A DNA stretch of 64,000 bases, taken from NCBI RefSeq assembly GCF_009832865.1, contig NZ_CP047130.1, positions 1,426,001 to 1,490,000 of the forward strand, in the 5' to 3' direction. The notes below the pieces were generated by a model. That model saw nothing but the letters and a program-made list of their open reading frames with translations, searched no databases and was not told the DNA's origin. Of the stretch, positions 29,003 to 38,210 are shown one piece after another. Numbering within the stretch: the first letter of the stretch is position 1; every line of letters begins with the position of its first letter. The DNA is from Colwellia sp. 20A7 (GTDB taxonomy: Bacteria > Pseudomonadota > Gammaproteobacteria > Enterobacterales > Alteromonadaceae). Position numbers and translations under genes: made by a program.

Positions 29003-29488
29003 ATGTTAAAACGTACTTTGTTCGTTAGTTTTGCTTGTTTCTTGATGTTTGGTTGCGCCAGTTCAAATAACACGGGTAGCGTTTATAGCGCTGAAGAAAT
29101 CAATGCTCATTGGTTTAAGAAGAACCTTAAACGAGAAGGGGTAATGGTTACTGACTCGGGTTTACAATATAAAATATTAGAAGAAAGTAACGGCTGTAAA
29201 CCTGATCCTGATCCTGATTATGAAGTGACGGTGCACTATACAATGTTACTAGCTAAAACGAAAAGAACCATCGACAGCAGTTACCAACGTGGTAATCCCA
29301 GTAAGGTTAAGCTAGCTAAAATGATTAAGGGTTGGCGTGAAGGTGTGCCTATGATGAATATTGGTGAAAGCAGAGAACTTTATATACCGCCCCATTTAGG
29401 GTATGGCAGCAAAGGTTCACCAGAGGTTGCGCCCAACAGCGTGCTTATTTCGCAAATAACACTTATTGATGCACGTTGCCAAGACTAG
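29003..29488 (+). CDS. FKBP-type peptidyl-prolyl isomerase lipoprotein
   Basis: 161 residues. Signal peptide with lipobox LMFGC (Cys18), so a lipid-anchored periplasmic protein. FKBP domain: DSGLQYKILEES, VTVHYTMLLAKTKRTIDSSY, IKGWREGVPMMNIGESREL, YIPPHLGYGSKGSPEVAPNSVLI. It catalyses cis-trans isomerisation of prolyl bonds during folding of exported proteins. Some bulky active-site residues of classical FKBPs (the F in FDSS) are changed (IDSS), so activity may be weak. Ribosome-binding site TTGAGAG lies upstream. Confidence 0.9.
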   Translation: MLKRTLFVSFACFLMFGCASSNNTGSVYSAEEINAHWFKKNLKREGVMVTDSGLQYKILEESNGCKPDPDPDYEVTVHYTMLLAKTKRTIDSSYQRGNPSKVKLAKMIKGWREGVPMMNIGESRELYIPPHLGYGSKGSPEVAPNSVLISQITLIDARCQD

Positions 29489-29491
29489 CTG

Positions 29492-29758
29492 TATATACCC
29501 GTTACCAATCAAGATGCGTATTTCAGAGTGCTTGAGCGATATCAATTCAAGGCAGTGCTTTGTAATAATGGTCGTTCCCTTATAAAAAGCACTAACGAAG
29601 AAGTGATGTTGCTCAAGCGCTTCTTCGATGGGTCTAAAAACAATTTATGCCGCGTTATTAACTTTAGTAAAGGAATAACCATGACATAAACTTAATGCCT
29701 TGCCTAAATTTTTTTAGTTCCCACTGAAACCTGCATCTTGAATGATAACGGGTATATA
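29492..29758. mobile_element. MITE-like element with 26-bp terminal inverted repeats
   Basis: A 267-bp non-coding element. The left end (29492-29517) begins TATATACCCGTTACC and the right end (29733-29758) is its reverse complement at 24 of 26 positions, reading GCATCTTG then AACGGGTATATA. The outermost TA on each side could be a TA target duplication, as made by mariner/Tc1-like or related transposases. A second inner inverted repeat (CTTGAGC at 29531 and GCTCAAG at 29611-29617) lies within. No transposase. It sits between the FKBP gene and the convergent solenoid gene. Confidence 0.8.
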
Positions 29759-29784
29759 GGCCTAATTTAGCCATTTTGGCTAAA

Positions 29785-29855
29785 AAAAGAGGCAGAGCCA
29801 AATTAATGCATTTATACGCTTTGTATAATTCATTTTATTTTTAAAACGGCTCTGC
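29785..29855 (-). terminator. Candidate terminator of the solenoid gene
   Basis: GCAGAGCC at 29792-29799 pairs with GGCTCTGC at 29848-29855 across a 48-base AT-rich loop. On the minus strand the hairpin is followed by CTC and seven T. The long loop makes this weaker than a classic terminator. A further small dyad TTAGCC-ATTTT-GGCTAA is at 29767-29783. Confidence 0.5.
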
Positions 29856-29877
29856 GCCTATTTACTGTAACTAACGG

Positions 29878-30972
29878 CTAAATTTCTTTAACAGTCCCTC
29901 GACCATGAGACACCTTTAAGTTGATTTGGCTTTTACTTTCGGTCTCAGCTTGCGTAGATTTAGTAAAGAAAGATTGATCGTCTGAGTCTAAAGAATACTG
30001 ATAGGTGCTTTCAGTCGGCACTTTAACAACGATATTACCATGTGAGTTTCGTCCTTCAATTTCAAATCTTGCTAACGATGTTTGTGTTAAATTGATTTGC
30101 CCATGCGCATTTTTTGCCTTTATAAATTTAGCATCACCTTCATAGTATATTGGTCCATGCTTATTACTTAATACGATACGTTCTGAGTCTGTTGTATTGA
30201 CGCGAATATTGCTATGCGCAGCTTCAACGTCCATCATTTGGCCTTTATGTTTTACAAAATCAATTTTTGAATGAGCACTATCAAACTCAACTTGGTCAAA
30301 TTGACTCTCTTCAATATCAGCCTTGCCATGACGCCACTGCGCTTCCATTTTATTGCCTACTGCCTTATCAATATCTAAAGTACTATGGCTACCATTAAGA
30401 GTTAATTGATCTGCATTGATCGTTTTAATAGCTAAACGACCATGGTGTAATTCCAACTCAGCTTGCTTTACTTGTAAATTGGTAATATCTACCTCAGTAT
30501 GACTAGCATTTAACGTAAGTTCGTTGTAATTGGCGTTATCAAAAGTCATTGAACCATGTGAATGCTTGATAAGTAGATTATTTACACTTCCTTTGCCAAG
30601 TTGAATAACAAGCTTACGTTCAACAGAACAATTACTTCCCCAAACACTCGATTCTTTAATTTCAGCCGATAGTTTTAATGTGCTACTGCTATGGTCTTTT
30701 GTGAATTTTTGTAAACAATACTCAGCCTTACCTTTTTTTAGTTTTTGTTCCATGCGAAGTAAAATTAAGTCACTTTCGTTTGCTGTAATACTAATTTTAG
30801 TATGATCAAAGTCTAACGAGAGGTTTTCAATATCGTTTAGTTCGTACTCAACTTCGCTGATGACGGGGTTTGATGCTGCAAACACTAATGGGGAAGAAGC
30901 GAGTGTTGCGCAAAGTATTAATGTTTTGCTTATGGTTTTAGTTTTAGTTATGTTTTTGGTTATGCTGTTCAT
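29878..30972 (-). CDS. Exported DUF4097-like beta-solenoid with a 19-residue histidine ladder
   Basis: 364 residues. A signal peptide ends around FAASN (residue ~33). From about residue 130 the chain is a regular repeat in which a His followed by Gly, Ser or Thr recurs every 19 residues: His139, 158, 177, 196, 215, 234, 253, 272, then 290, 311 and 356. Each unit looks like two or more short beta-strands (for example LTLNASHTEVDI, LTLNGSHSTLDI), as in the right-handed solenoids of DUF4097/DUF2807 putative adhesins. Two cysteines (86 and 115) may form a disulphide. Stacked histidines suggest a metal or proton ladder along one face, which is inference. Single gene reading toward the MITE. Confidence 0.8.
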   Translation of the reverse strand: MNSITKNITKTKTISKTLILCATLASSPLVFAASNPVISEVEYELNDIENLSLDFDHTKISITANESDLILLRMEQKLKKGKAEYCLQKFTKDHSSSTLKLSAEIKESSVWGSNCSVERKLVIQLGKGSVNNLLIKHSHGSMTFDNANYNELTLNASHTEVDITNLQVKQAELELHHGRLAIKTINADQLTLNGSHSTLDIDKAVGNKMEAQWRHGKADIEESQFDQVEFDSAHSKIDFVKHKGQMMDVEAAHSNIRVNTTDSERIVLSNKHGPIYYEGDAKFIKAKNAHGQINLTQTSLARFEIEGRNSHGNIVVKVPTESTYQYSLDSDDQSFFTKSTQAETESKSQINLKVSHGRGTVKEI

Positions 30973-31273
30973 GTCAGTGTCCTGTATTTTTATTATAGTT
31001 TATTGATTAATAAGGTTCTTATAACAGTAAGTATGCCAATGTTTTATCTTATTGATTTAAAAGGCTTTGATGGGATTAGTGAGTTAAATATATTTTATAA
31101 TATAAAAAATTAACAAACTATATAGTGGTAATCACCATTTAGTGGTTTATTTAACTAAATTAATCTTACACGTAAGTTAGGGGAGCGTTAGCAAGCCTAT
31201 TTTAATACATCTTATACATGTTAAAGCATTCTGTTAGAATAGTAGGCTATCAATTAAAGTATACCGAGCCAGC

Positions 31274-32500
31274 ATGTCAGAATTTCAAGCATTTTCACTT
31301 TTAGAGTCAATTATTGACCGTGTTAATCTTAAAGGCTATAAACAGCCTACACCGATCCAAAAAGAATGTATTCCAGCCCTTATTAATGGGGATGATCTGC
31401 TTGGTATAGCGCAAACAGGAACAGGAAAAACTGCGGCCTTTTCATTGCCTATTATCAATAAATTTGGACGCAATAAAATAGATATTAAGGCTAAGAGCAC
31501 ACGTTCGCTTATATTAACGCCTACCAGAGAACTTGCTTCGCAAATAATGCAAAACATTGATGACTATTCTGAAGGTCTAGCGCTTAAAACTAAGGTTGTT
31601 TATGGCGGTGTAGGAAGACAAGGTCAAGTTGACGCTATCGCAGCCGGACTTGATATTTTAGTGGCAACCCCTGGAAGGTTATTAGATTTAATTGAAACGG
31701 GTGATATAAATTTTAAAGCGCTAGAAGTTTTTGTGTTAGATGAAGCCGATACCATGCTTGATATGGGCTTTTTTAATGATGTTCAAACCATTATATCTAA
31801 ACTGCCAAAGAGTCGACAAACACTCTTGTTTTCAGCGACTATGCCTGCGGAAATAGAAATACTTGCCGAGGCGATATTAACGAATCCAACAAAAATTCAA
31901 ATTGCTGCTGAAACGGTTACTATCGATTTGGTTAATCAAAGTGTATACCTGATTGAAAAATCGAATAAAGTACCTTTACTGTTTAATATTCTAGAAAACC
32001 CTGTTTATGAAAAAGTGCTTATCTTTTGTAAAACAAAGTATGGCGCTGATATTATTGTTAAAGCGTTAGAAAAAGCGTCTATAACTGCCGCTAGTCTTCA
32101 CAGTGGTAAAACACAAGCAGTGAGAGAGGAAGCGTTACAAAACTTTAAAGATGGTAATTTAAGAGTGTTAGTAGCGACTGATGTTGCTGCTCGTGGTATT
32201 GATGTTGATAATATTACGTTAGTGATTAACTATAATCTTCCTGAAGATCCAAGAAACTATATACACCGTATTGGCCGAACGGCGCGTGCTGGTAAAAATG
32301 GTATGGCCATGTCATTTGCTGTAGAAAATGATGTAAGACAATTAAATAATATTGAAAATAGCATAGGGCAAGTTATCCCTGTTGTTATAGATCAGCCTTT
32401 TCATAAAGAGTTTTCAAAAACGCCTAAGCCTGCCAAAAAGCCGGTTAAAAGACAGGATAACAAAAAGGGTAAAAAACCAAATAGAGCAAGAAGAAAATAA
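31274..32500 (+). CDS. DEAD-box RNA helicase, RhlE type
   Basis: 408 residues. Motifs in order: Q-motif GYKQPTPIQ, Walker A AQTGTGKT, PTRELA, ATPGRLLDL, DEAD, SAT, TDVAARGIDV and HRIGRTARAGKNG. The basic C-terminal tail (KKPVKRQDNKKGKKPNRARRK) is a typical RNA-binding extension. Closest by eye to RhlE among E. coli helicases (single domain pair, short tail). ATP-dependent RNA remodelling in ribosome assembly or RNA decay, often important in cold-adapted bacteria. Single gene. Confidence 0.95.
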   Translation: MSEFQAFSLLESIIDRVNLKGYKQPTPIQKECIPALINGDDLLGIAQTGTGKTAAFSLPIINKFGRNKIDIKAKSTRSLILTPTRELASQIMQNIDDYSEGLALKTKVVYGGVGRQGQVDAIAAGLDILVATPGRLLDLIETGDINFKALEVFVLDEADTMLDMGFFNDVQTIISKLPKSRQTLLFSATMPAEIEILAEAILTNPTKIQIAAETVTIDLVNQSVYLIEKSNKVPLLFNILENPVYEKVLIFCKTKYGADIIVKALEKASITAASLHSGKTQAVREEALQNFKDGNLRVLVATDVAARGIDVDNITLVINYNLPEDPRNYIHRIGRTARAGKNGMAMSFAVENDVRQLNNIENSIGQVIPVVIDQPFHKEFSKTPKPAKKPVKRQDNKKGKKPNRARRK

Positions 32501-32652
32501 ATGAAGGTAAAGCTAAACGAATAGTTAGTTAGTCAATTAAAAGGTTATAATTTATCCTTTTATTGCAATGATTTTGCGCTGTAGTGCTATTATTGTTGTA
32601 TAAATGGAGTCATTATATTGTTTTTAAAATACATACCTAAGTTAGATAATAA

Positions 32653-33714
32653 ATGAATGAAAATTTGAAAAGAATTTATACTGATGATTTAGCCGATGTT
32701 GAAGGATATCGGCGTTTTATTTTTATTGGATCTTTTATTGGTTGTTCATTTTTACTTCTGTTTTCTTTTATTGATTACTTTTTCTTAGACTTGTATTTAG
32801 ACAGTGCTGTTGAAGCTATTGGCGCTGTAGTCTTATTTATAATACATCGTATTGAAGCTAAGAGGCCAACACAGTTATGGCCCGTTATTTTAGGGATTCT
32901 GACGGTTGCTTTAGTTATCATGGTTGGTGTTTTTGCTAGTCCCTCTGCTGATGGATACGTTGTTTGGTTGTCGTTATTTCCCTTTATTTGTTTTTTATTA
33001 TTAGATAAAAAAACGGCTTTTATCCTGTCAATATTTCTAAGTGTATTGTTTATTTCTGCGCTCATTTATTTTTCTGTTTATTACCCTGAAAAAGGTTTTA
33101 ATATTTATGGCATTGTAGCAACTACGGGAGCATTAACTTGCGGCACAATACTCGCGTGGGCCTATGCTGATAATAGAACGAAAATGATACACCTATTGGC
33201 TAAGCAGGCTAAAACGGATGCACTAACATCTTTGCTTAACAGGCGTGGGTTAATGTCTTCCTTTAATCTTTACATCGCACTGTATAAAAGGCATAAACAG
33301 GATCTTTGTGTATTCATTCTTGATTTAGACAACTTTAAATTGGTAAACGATACCTTTGGTCATGATGTTGGTGATATTTTGATTATTGAGTGTGCCAATG
33401 CTATTAAAGCTGAACTGAGAGATGTTGACTGTGTCGCCCGTTTAGGCGGAGAAGAGTATATTGCGATATTGCCTAACACTTCGTTAGCTGAGGCAGAAGT
33501 TATTGCGCTGCGGGTAAAAAATACGATTGAAGGTTTAGCGATTAAACAGCCTGATAACTCATGCGTTAAAATAACGGCAAGCATTGGTTTAACTTGTACA
33601 TCTGAAAACCGTGAGTCGTTTGATGCTTTATATAAATCAGCGGATCAAGCGCTTTATAAAGCAAAAAACAACGGACGTAATAGAGTTGTGGTAGCAGAAA
33701 AAAACAATCAATAA
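32653..33714 (+). CDS. Membrane diguanylate cyclase (GGDEF)
   Basis: 353 residues. The N-terminal ~175 residues hold about six membrane helices. A GGDEF domain follows: DALTSLLNRRG, DLDNFKLVNDTFGHDVGD and active-site signature RLGGEEYIAI (GGEEY, active-type), ending with YKAKNNGRNRV. It makes cyclic di-GMP from GTP. The RxxD product-inhibition site five residues before GGEEY is not evident: the preceding residues are LRDVDCVARL. The sensed signal is unknown; the membrane domain resembles MASE-like sensors but I cannot assign a type. Single gene. Confidence 0.93.
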   Translation: MNENLKRIYTDDLADVEGYRRFIFIGSFIGCSFLLLFSFIDYFFLDLYLDSAVEAIGAVVLFIIHRIEAKRPTQLWPVILGILTVALVIMVGVFASPSADGYVVWLSLFPFICFLLLDKKTAFILSIFLSVLFISALIYFSVYYPEKGFNIYGIVATTGALTCGTILAWAYADNRTKMIHLLAKQAKTDALTSLLNRRGLMSSFNLYIALYKRHKQDLCVFILDLDNFKLVNDTFGHDVGDILIIECANAIKAELRDVDCVARLGGEEYIAILPNTSLAEAEVIALRVKNTIEGLAIKQPDNSCVKITASIGLTCTSENRESFDALYKSADQALYKAKNNGRNRVVVAEKNNQ

Positions 33715-33826
33715 CTATGTTTAACAACTATGTTTAACAAAAATCTTTATCAACTACCTTTAACAACTCTGTTCAATAGCTTTGCTGAATAGCCTTATTG
33801 AACAAGGGCGCTCAAGAGCTAGCCGT

Positions 33827-34840
33827 TTATATTTGTTCAAACACGGTTAAAGGTCGAGTTGTTGTTATCCTTACACTCACTGATTGTCCTTGTTGCAAAC
33901 TCACATCATGATGAGTGCGTATTTTAAGTAACTTATCACCTATTTCAACTTGGTATAAACGACTACTTCCTTCATAACGCATTGATACTATTTTACCTTT
34001 ACCTTGTTCATCTTCTTGTACTAAAAGATCTTCTGGTCTTAGTAATAAATCAACATGGCCACTAAGTTGTGCGTGTTCTACCACTTGTTCAAAACCTACA
34101 TCAGAAACAATAAGGTTTTTTCCTGTTGCGATTTCAGCTGAAAGAAAGTTAGCTTCTCCTAAAAATCGAGCGACAAAACGGTTAACTGGGTGGCTATAGC
34201 AAAACTCAGGCTTGTCAATTTGCTCTAATTTTCCTGCGCGTAATACACCAATTCTATCGCCTACGGACAAGGCTTCTTCTTGATCATGAGTTACCCAAAT
34301 AGCGGGAATACCAGCCGCTTTTAATGCAGTACGAATTTCCCAGCGTAGGTCGTCTTTTAGCGCGGCATCTAAATTAGATAATGGCTCATCTAATAAAATA
34401 AAAGCCGGTTCATGTGCTAGCGTTCGTGCTAATGCAACGCGTTGTTTTTGCCCACCTGATAAGTTACTCGGCTTCACATGACGAAAAGCTTCTAAGCCTA
34501 AGGTTTTTATCCATCGGTCAGCTTGAGTGGTATCAGTTAATCGAAAGCCAATGTTTTTTTCAACGGTTAAATGTGGGAATAGGGCGAAATCTTGAAATAC
34601 CATACCGACATTACGTTTTTCAGGGGCAATCTGTTGTTTTACATTTGCGGTCCAACTTTTATGGAATACTTCACCTTGCGCAATAGGTATTAAACCGGCA
34701 AGTGCTTTTAAAATTGTTGATTTACCACAGCCAGTAGGGCCCACTAGCATGAGTATTTCATCGCTAGCTAATTCTAAATTTAAATTGTCTATTACGGTTG
34801 TATGACCATAATTAATCGATAAGTTCTTGATTGTGAGCAT
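33827..34840 (-). CDS. fbpC: Ferric-iron ABC transporter ATP-binding protein
   Basis: 337 residues. Walker A GPTGCGKST, Q-loop QDFALFPHLTVEKN, signature LSGGQKQR and Walker B FILLDEPLSNLDAAL, then a C-terminal regulatory/TOBE-like part (RPEDLLV). It energises the FbpB permease encoded directly upstream; the ATG overlaps the fbpB stop by one base. FbpC-type rather than sugar-type is judged from the operon. Last gene of a four-gene operon. Confidence 0.92.
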   Translation of the reverse strand: MLTIKNLSINYGHTTVIDNLNLELASDEILMLVGPTGCGKSTILKALAGLIPIAQGEVFHKSWTANVKQQIAPEKRNVGMVFQDFALFPHLTVEKNIGFRLTDTTQADRWIKTLGLEAFRHVKPSNLSGGQKQRVALARTLAHEPAFILLDEPLSNLDAALKDDLRWEIRTALKAAGIPAIWVTHDQEEALSVGDRIGVLRAGKLEQIDKPEFCYSHPVNRFVARFLGEANFLSAEIATGKNLIVSDVGFEQVVEHAQLSGHVDLLLRPEDLLVQEDEQGKGKIVSMRYEGSSRLYQVEIGDKLLKIRTHHDVSLQQGQSVSVRITTTRPLTVFEQI

Positions 34841-36360
34841 TAACGCTGTTCTTCCTCATTTAATTCAACACTATTCCAGCTTTCTGTACTAAACATAAGT
34901 GCTAATCCTAGCGCTGATATGAAAATTAATATCAACCCTGGAATGGCAGCACGACCGAAATAACCGGCTTCATAAACACGCCATAAGTAAGTTGCTAAGG
35001 TTTCAAATTCAATAGGGCCTAGTAATAAAGTTGCGGGTAATTCGCGCATTACTTCAAGAAAGACTAAAGCACCACCTGCGACTATGCCACGCATTGTTAA
35101 AGGCAATGTAATACGTTGATAAGCTTCTTTTGGGCTAGCACCCAATACACGTGCCGCGTTCACTAATGAACTATCTAAGCTTTCTGTTGAACTACGTATT
35201 GTACCAACGGCTAGCGGTAAAAATCTTAATACGTAAGCTAAAATTAATAAAGCGAGTGTTTGGTATAAAAATGGTATCTGTAAACCAGCATAAATTAACG
35301 CCGTACCCATTACTATGCCCGGTATACCAAAGCCAATAAAGGTAACACGCTCCATAATTCGACCCATTGTTCCTTTAATTGCTGCATAAGCTAAAGGTAA
35401 GGCCAATATTACTGCAAAGAATGCGGCTAGTAACGATGCATAAGCTGAGTTTAATGCATAAGTAAAATCAAAGTTTCCTGTGCCTTCACGCCATAACCAT
35501 AAAGAGAAAATTGCCAGAGGTAACACAATAGCTAGCATCACTATGGGTAGGGTTGTTAATAATAATAAATTAGCCTGCCAACGTTTAGGCCAAAAAGTTA
35601 AGTGACGTCCTGGTGGCTCTTGGCTGCCTTTAACTTTTGATTCTAAGTATAAAATTAACCCAACTACTACTAATAACTGCAAAGACAACATAGCCGCTTG
35701 GCTTAAACCAAAAGAGTTGTATTCAACATAAATTTCACGGGTAAAGGTATCTAACCCCATAATGGCGGGAGTACCAAAATCAGACAACGCGTACATGGCA
35801 GCGAGTAATGTACCTGCTGCTATACCATTACGAATACGAGGTAATACTACGTACCATATACTTGATAGTAGTGGCATACCGAGTGTTCTTGCGGCATAAA
35901 CTTGGCTAGCATCTAAACTACTTAACGCTGCACGGGTACTTAATAAAACGAACGGGTAGGTATATAAAGCCATAATTAAGCTTGAGCCAAATAAACCATT
36001 AAGTGCTGGCGTCGCTATACCGGTGACATTTTCAATTTCACCGCCAGGGCCAAAGGCGGCATAAAAGGTAAATGCGCCTAAATAGCTAGGTAAGGCGAGC
36101 GGGGCTGCTAATAAAATCAACCAAAATCTGCGCCATGGAATTTTTACATAGGTTACTAATAACGCTAGTGGTACTCCGATGATTACCGCGCCCACAGCGG
36201 TGAATAGCATTAATAATAACGTATTGCTTAGTATTTCTAGATTACGAACATCAAACATTTGTACGCTGTCAGATGCCAGCGCAAACAGAATAATAACGGG
36301 GAAAAAAGCTAATAAAGAAATAACTAACGAAATTGTATACGATAGTGGCCAACGGGTCAT
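34840..36360 (-). CDS. fbpB: Ferric-iron ABC transporter permease (fused two-domain)
   Basis: 506 residues, about twelve membrane helices in two homologous halves, each with an EAA-type cytoplasmic loop (AARTLGMPLLSSIWYVVLPRIRNG, split across helices; and AARVLGASPKEAYQRITLPL). This duplicated layout is typical of FbpB/SfuB. It overlaps the substrate-binding gene by 4 bp (ATGA) and fbpC by 1 bp, so translation is coupled. Confidence 0.92.
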   Translation of the reverse strand: MTRWPLSYTISLVISLLAFFPVIILFALASDSVQMFDVRNLEILSNTLLLMLFTAVGAVIIGVPLALLVTYVKIPWRRFWLILLAAPLALPSYLGAFTFYAAFGPGGEIENVTGIATPALNGLFGSSLIMALYTYPFVLLSTRAALSSLDASQVYAARTLGMPLLSSIWYVVLPRIRNGIAAGTLLAAMYALSDFGTPAIMGLDTFTREIYVEYNSFGLSQAAMLSLQLLVVVGLILYLESKVKGSQEPPGRHLTFWPKRWQANLLLLTTLPIVMLAIVLPLAIFSLWLWREGTGNFDFTYALNSAYASLLAAFFAVILALPLAYAAIKGTMGRIMERVTFIGFGIPGIVMGTALIYAGLQIPFLYQTLALLILAYVLRFLPLAVGTIRSSTESLDSSLVNAARVLGASPKEAYQRITLPLTMRGIVAGGALVFLEVMRELPATLLLGPIEFETLATYLWRVYEAGYFGRAAIPGLILIFISALGLALMFSTESWNSVELNEEEQR

Positions 36361-37394
36361 ATGATGCCAGCTTTACGCATTAAATTTATTGTTGGTCTTA
36401 AATCAGCAAGTTTAGTTAAATCGACTTCTGGTGGCGATATTTGATCTAAACTTGGAATACCAGCTGGTGTAGGTAAATTACCCACAAGTGGTATTTCATA
36501 AGCTTCAGTAGATAAGTACGTTTGCACTTCTTCAGAAAGTAAATAACGAATAAAGTCAGTCGCAGTTTTACCTTCTTTTAAGGCTAATACGCCAGAAGCA
36601 TTGATTAAACATCCGGCATCTTTTTTCGTGAAAGCTAATGCTAATCTAGCATCAGGTTTGCCTGATTTTAATCTTAGGGTGTAATAATGATTTGCTAAAC
36701 CTACATCAACTTCACCGCGTTCAACTGCCATAACAACACCAAGTTCGCCGGCATATTGTTTAGTTTTGCTTTTCATACCTTTTAGCCATTGCGTCGTGGC
36801 TTTATCACCTTCAATTAAGCGCATAGCGGTAATAAAAGATTGAAATGAGGCATAAGCAGGTGCCCAAGCAACTGATAAGTCGGTATCTGGCAAGGCCATA
36901 ATACTGTCTGGAATTTGCTCTGCACTAACACGGTCAGGATTATAAGGTAAGGTTCTAATACGTCCTGAAATAGGCGCCCAATTACTAAAGCGGAATTCAG
37001 GTTGTAATTGCTGAGTTAAATCTTCAGGTAACTTTTGTGCAAGGCCAGCATCAGCAACTTGGCCAATAGCACCAGAGTCAACTGCCCAAAATAAGTCCGC
37101 CTGACTAACACCGGCTTTAGCTTCTGCCATGATCATATTTGCTAAAGCTGCTGTTGGTCCGCGGCGGATGCGTAAATTAAAGTTAGGATTACGCTTTTTT
37201 ATTGCATCTAAAACGTCTTCATATAAACCACCTTCACCTCTACCAAGGTATAGGGTTAACTCTCCTTTTAATTCTGGTAATTCACTTACCGGAATCGCAC
37301 GACTAGGCGAAGCAAAGCCACGAGCAGATAAAAAAGGAAAGGCGCTTGCTACACCTAGATAAGAAAGTGTTTTAATAAAGGTTCTACGTTGCAT
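36357..37394 (-). CDS. fbpA: Ferric-iron ABC transporter substrate-binding protein, Tat-exported
   Basis: 345 residues. The N-terminus MQRRTFIKTLSYLG has a twin-arginine signal with RRTFIK, then a hydrophobic stretch ending SARGFA. The mature part is a periplasmic binding fold of the FbpA/transferrin-like class (GELTLYLGRGEGGLYEDVLDA, ADLFWAVDSGA). NHYYTLRL carries the adjacent tyrosines that bind Fe(III) in this family. Tat export is unusual compared with the Sec export of classical FbpA, but occurs in relatives. It begins 3 bp after the preceding gene. Confidence 0.9.
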   Translation of the reverse strand: MQRRTFIKTLSYLGVASAFPFLSARGFASPSRAIPVSELPELKGELTLYLGRGEGGLYEDVLDAIKKRNPNFNLRIRRGPTAALANMIMAEAKAGVSQADLFWAVDSGAIGQVADAGLAQKLPEDLTQQLQPEFRFSNWAPISGRIRTLPYNPDRVSAEQIPDSIMALPDTDLSVAWAPAYASFQSFITAMRLIEGDKATTQWLKGMKSKTKQYAGELGVVMAVERGEVDVGLANHYYTLRLKSGKPDARLALAFTKKDAGCLINASGVLALKEGKTATDFIRYLLSEEVQTYLSTEAYEIPLVGNLPTPAGIPSLDQISPPEVDLTKLADLRPTINLMRKAGII

Positions 37395-37397
37395 AAC

Positions 37398-38210
37398 TTA
37401 AAATACGGCCTTTTTATTTTTTGCATTTTTTTCTAATAAAGCTTTTGCTTTACTGAGTTTTTGAGTCATAGCTAGAACAATGTCACGTACTTCTGCGACA
37501 CTTTTTTGTTCTTTAATTGCTTTTGGTAACGTTACGTTGAAATCTTTCTCTAAATCTTCAACTAAACTTGCATCTAAAGCGATAAGCTCACCTTCAACAC
37601 CTTCAAATAAATTAAGGTATGTGTCGTGAACTATGTTTGTTGAAGTATCAATTAACTTCTCAGCATATTTTGCTACAACAGAATGTAAATTGGTATCAAT
37701 TACTGCTAATGCTTCAATTGAATTTTTTGGTGCATCAACGGTTGTTTTAACTTTGGTTAATAAACCATCGTCTTGATATTTCGCTGCCATTTTAACAGCA
37801 CCTAATGCTTGCCATAATGCTTTTTCTAATTTTACTTGTTCAACTTTAACATTTTCGATAGATGATTTGTTATCAATACTATCTTTAACGCCATACAAAC
37901 CTTGCCAAATTGACGCATATATTAACACATAGTTGCTTTCAATAGCTGCATGAAAATCAACTGCTTCCCAGTGTTCCATTAATGCTTCTGCATGAGCTGC
38001 TTTAGCACCACTTTTTTGATAAGCAGTAATAATACCTTCTGTTTTACTTGATAACCAATTTACTTCTTCTTCATACTTTTTAATATTGTCAGAAAGGTGA
38101 TTTACATGATCACCTACTTTACCGTTAGCAAGTACTGAAAAAGTACTAAAACTAGCAATTAGTATTAAGCTAGCGACCATTTTTTTTGTTTGGATTAAGG
38201 CAAATTTCAT
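37398..38210 (-). CDS. Exported helical protein heading the iron-transport operon
   Basis: 270 residues. A signal peptide ends near VLANG (residue ~29). The mature protein is all-helical and charged, with one HWEAVDFHAAIE segment whose His, Glu and Asp could bind iron. It recalls imelysin/EfeO-like periplasmic helical bundles, but no GxHxxE motif is present, so the family is unassigned. It is the first gene of the operon with fbpA, fbpB and fbpC and lies just behind a Fur-box-like site. Role in iron capture or delivery is inferred from position. Confidence 0.8.
   Translation of the reverse strand: MKFALIQTKKMVASLILIASFSTFSVLANGKVGDHVNHLSDNIKKYEEEVNWLSSKTEGIITAYQKSGAKAAHAEALMEHWEAVDFHAAIESNYVLIYASIWQGLYGVKDSIDNKSSIENVKVEQVKLEKALWQALGAVKMAAKYQDDGLLTKVKTTVDAPKNSIEALAVIDTNLHSVVAKYAEKLIDTSTNIVHDTYLNLFEGVEGELIALDASLVEDLEKDFNVTLPKAIKEQKSVAEVRDIVLAMTQKLSKAKALLEKNAKNKKAVF

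Noticed and set aside
29767..29783. Fifth copy of the satD operator palindrome
   Set aside because: TTAGCC-ATTTT-GGCTAA has a 5-base centre instead of 6, lies 2.3 kb away next to the MITE end, and is more likely coincidence or part of a terminator region.
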